Source: Saprospiraceae bacterium (GTDB lineage Bacteria > Bacteroidota > Bacteroidia > Chitinophagales > Saprospiraceae). Taken from it: a stretch of 8,050 nucleotides of DNA. Location: positions 1 through 8,050 of the forward strand of contig JAGQWW010000109.1 in assembly GCA_020436955.1 (NCBI GenBank), in the 5' to 3' direction. This document shows, piece by piece, positions 6,027-8,050 of the stretch. Position 1 is the first letter of the stretch. Every line of letters starts with the position of its first letter. A program made the position numbers and the translations under genes. The notes beneath the pieces were generated by a model. That model saw only the letters and a program-made list of their open reading frames with translations. It was not told where the DNA came from and made no database searches.

Positions 6027-7262
6027 ATGAATACAATTATCACGCTGGCCTGGCGGAATGTTTGGAGAAATAAAAGGAGAACTTTAATTACTGCAGCATC
6101 CATTTTGTTTGCAGTACTGCTTTCCTCTTTTATGCAATCCATTCAAAAGGGTGCCTGGGATCGAATGATAGACAATGTGGTCAATTTTCATTTTGGCTAC
6201 TTACAAATTCACGCAAAGGGTTATTGGGAAGAGCAGTCCATCAATACGGCTTTTGAAGAAGACGGCCCCTGGAAAGAAAGTCTTTCTCAAATGTCTGATG
6301 TAAAGGTGGTGGTTCCCCGATTGGAAAGTTTTGCTCTGGCGGCTAATGGGAATAATACCAAGGGTGTGATGGTAGTCGGAACAGATCCTGATGCAGAAAA
6401 CCAAATGACTGGATTTAAGGATAGAATAATACAGGGATCTTTTTTTGGAGCTGAGGAAGATGCAGTATTGGTTGCAGAAGGGGTACAGGAGAACCTGGGG
6501 CTATCCATTGGTGATACGCTTATCTTAATAAGCCAGGGATACCATGGTGTTAATGCTGCAGGGAAATACCTGGTCAAAGGAACCGTCAAATTTGGTTCTC
6601 CAGAGTTGAACAAACAGATGGTTTATCTGCCATTGAAAATTGCACAAAAATTTTACGATGCAAATGGCTTATTGACTTCCGTGGCAGTACAGGTAGCAAA
6701 TAAAGACCTGGTTGAACCGGTTAAAAGGGAGATTCAAAGTCAGCTTGATACCGCATCTACCTATGAAGTAATGGACTGGCAAACTATGATGCCTGAGTTG
6801 GTACAAGCCAGAGAAGTGGATACCGCGGGAAATGTAATAGTACTTTTCATTTTGTACGTCATCATAGCCTTTGGAATCTTTGGCACTATACTAATGATGA
6901 CCAAAGAACGGGAATATGAATTCGGAATTTTATTAGCGATAGGAATGCGCAGGTTAAAATTGGGGCTCATGGTTTGGTTGGAGATAGTCTTTCTAGGCTT
7001 GATAGGATCTATCGCAGGTATAATTGCCAGCCTCCCATTAGTTTACTATTTCAATATTAATCCTGTTGATTTTTCCAAGATATCAAAAGACATGGAACAG
7101 GCCTACGAGAAATTTGGATTTGAACCTATCTTCCCTGCAGCCTTCGAATGGGATATTTTCCTTTGGCAAGCTTTCATCGTTTTCATTTTAACTACCATTA
7201 TGGCATTGTATCCTTTAACAAAAATCCGCAAACTCAGAGCTGTTCAGGCCATGAGAGGATAA
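6027..7262 (+). CDS. ABC transporter permease, FtsX/LolCE/MacB type (first of two)
   Basis: The 411-residue protein has the layout of type VII ABC permeases, which drive extraction of lipoproteins or efflux by mechanotransmission instead of a classic channel. An N-terminal membrane helix (about 20-37) follows the basic start WRNVWRNKRRTL. A large periplasmic domain of the MacB type spans about 40-265. Three C-terminal helices follow (about 268-290, 314-341 and 379-396), with the family-typical cytoplasmic coupling segment EREYEFGILLAIGMRRLK between the first two. The tail LTKIRKLRAVQAMRG is also typical. It follows the LolA-like gene by 18 bp; an AAAGGA site at 6016-6021 is one of the few Shine-Dalgarno-like sequences in the window. 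The ATPase it needs is not in view. The substrate may be lipoproteins or another amphipathic molecule. Confidence 0.92.
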   Translation: MNTIITLAWRNVWRNKRRTLITAASILFAVLLSSFMQSIQKGAWDRMIDNVVNFHFGYLQIHAKGYWEEQSINTAFEEDGPWKESLSQMSDVKVVVPRLESFALAANGNNTKGVMVVGTDPDAENQMTGFKDRIIQGSFFGAEEDAVLVAEGVQENLGLSIGDTLILISQGYHGVNAAGKYLVKGTVKFGSPELNKQMVYLPLKIAQKFYDANGLLTSVAVQVANKDLVEPVKREIQSQLDTASTYEVMDWQTMMPELVQAREVDTAGNVIVLFILYVIIAFGIFGTILMMTKEREYEFGILLAIGMRRLKLGLMVWLEIVFLGLIGSIAGIIASLPLVYYFNINPVDFSKISKDMEQAYEKFGFEPIFPAAFEWDIFLWQAFIVFILTTIMALYPLTKIRKLRAVQAMRG

Positions 7263-7274
7263 ATCCTATCAGAT

Positions 7275-8050
7275 ATGATTTTAAAAATTGCATGGAGAAA
7301 TATCTGGAGAAGCAAGGTCCGAAGCCTGGTGGTTATCACCTCGGTAGCATTGGGTGTATGGGCTGTCATTTTCCTGATTAGTTTCAGTTCGGGAATGGTA
7401 AACTCCTATATCAATAATACCATCCAGAACGAGATTTCTCATATCCAAATCCACAATCCAAAGTTTCCGGAAGAAAAAGACATCCAATATGGGCTTCCAC
7501 AGCCAGAGCAGCTTTTGGAAGAAGTGAGTCAAACCCCAGGAGTAAAATCAGCCACTTTGCGCACCATCAGTATGGGGATGTTGTCCTCCAGTAAGGGTGC
7601 CAGAGGCGTCATGATAAGCGGTGTTGATCCGGAGCGGGAGCGTAACGTAACGCATCTCGATAAAAATATAGTAGAAGGGGATTACCTGGATATTGATAAA
7701 CGTAACCCAATCCTTATTAGTAAGGATATGGCAGAGAAAATGAATGTACGTATCCGCTCCAAAATGGTACTAACTTTTCAGAATGAAGATGGGGATATTA
7801 CAGCAGGGGCCTTCCGGATTGCGGGTTTATTTGATACCGGAAATAATGCTTTTGACGAGTTCAGGGTATTTGTTAGAAAAGACGATTTGAGTCGATTGAT
7901 AGGGGACACTACCTTGAATCATGAAGTGGCAATGTTATTGGATAACCCAAGCCTTCTTGATACTACTATGACTCAATTAAAGGCTGCGCATCCAGATTTA
8001 TTGGTTCAATCCTACAAGGAAATTTCTCCGGAGATTGAGCTGTTTGAATC
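7275..8050 (+). CDS. ABC transporter permease, FtsX/LolCE/MacB type (second, cut by window edge)
   Basis: An open frame of 258 codons starts at ATG 7275, 12 bp after the first permease, and continues past the right edge. Its start, MILKIAWRNIWRSKVRSL, parallels the first permease (LAWRNVWRNKRRTL). A membrane helix (about 18-38) and a periplasmic MacB-like domain (from about residue 40 on) follow. In both proteins a similar IQIH motif stands just after the first helix (HIQIHNPK here, YLQIHAKGY in the first), so the pair looks like an old duplication forming a LolC/LolE-style heterodimer. The C-terminal three helices are expected beyond the window. The sequence shows no frameshift or stop. The ATP-binding subunit is probably encoded next, which cannot be checked here. 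Confidence 0.9.
   Translation, partial: MILKIAWRNIWRSKVRSLVVITSVALGVWAVIFLISFSSGMVNSYINNTIQNEISHIQIHNPKFPEEKDIQYGLPQPEQLLEEVSQTPGVKSATLRTISMGMLSSSKGARGVMISGVDPERERNVTHLDKNIVEGDYLDIDKRNPILISKDMAEKMNVRIRSKMVLTFQNEDGDITAGAFRIAGLFDTGNNAFDEFRVFVRKDDLSRLIGDTTLNHEVAMLLDNPSLLDTTMTQLKAAHPDLLVQSYKEISPEIELFE

Noticed and set aside
7148..7381. A 77-codon plus-strand frame bridging the two permease genes
   Set aside because: It overlaps both permeases in another frame; the permease frames continue cleanly and carry the expected membrane helices, so this is not a gene or a sign of a frameshift.
1..8050. tRNA, rRNA, CRISPR, insertion sequence or phage features
   Set aside because: No cloverleaf-like sequence, regular repeat-spacer pattern, transposase motif, terminal inverted repeats or integrase was seen on either strand.

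Overview
The window looks like chromosomal DNA of a member of the Bacteroidota. The evidence is the AT-leaning composition, A-rich leaders that mostly lack Shine-Dalgarno sites, candidate -7 boxes of the TAnnTTTG type, and protein families typical of that phylum. These include a conserved ECF sigma factor encoded after a membrane glycosyltransferase and a PolB-type 3'-5' exonuclease, an XRE-like regulator, and a membrane-anchored coiled-coil protein. The class or genus cannot be fixed from sequence alone. No tRNA, rRNA, CRISPR array or insertion sequence was seen.

Left part, minus strand. The 5' part of a helix-turn-helix regulator gene starts at 413 and runs off the left edge. A gene-poor stretch (414-721) follows, holding a long-range inverted repeat (522-584) and the intrinsic terminator (about 654-687) of the next operon. 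That operon is transcribed leftward from about 3.3 kb. It encodes a DEDDy-type 3'-5' exonuclease (3290-2520), a family 2 membrane glycosyltransferase (2511-1384, 8 bp later) and an ECF sigma factor (1393-722, overlapping the glycosyltransferase gene by 10 bp).

Middle. A divergent intergenic region (3291-3543) carries a TAnnTTTG-like box on each strand. It is followed on the plus strand by a monocistronic-looking gene (3544-4494) for a protein with one N-terminal membrane helix, a long coiled coil and a C-terminal beta-rich domain. This gene ends in a very strong intrinsic terminator (4511-4551).

Right part, plus strand. A compact operon encodes a TetR-family repressor (4649-5230), a secreted LolA-like outer-membrane lipoprotein-sorting protein (5244-6008), an FtsX/MacB-type ABC permease (6027-7262) and a second, paralogous permease (7275 to beyond the right edge). 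Gaps are only 12-18 bp. The likely job is a self-regulated ABC system, related to the Lol machinery, that moves lipoproteins or other hydrophobic cargo out of the inner membrane with a dedicated periplasmic acceptor. The expected ATPase is not in the window and probably lies downstream. Candidate operators and an unusual T8/A8 hairpin sit between the terminator and the TetR start.

The genes at both edges are incomplete only because the window cuts them. The most noteworthy points are the TetR/LolA-like/two-permease cassette, the exonuclease-glycosyltransferase-sigma operon, and the unexplained structured sequence at 522-584.
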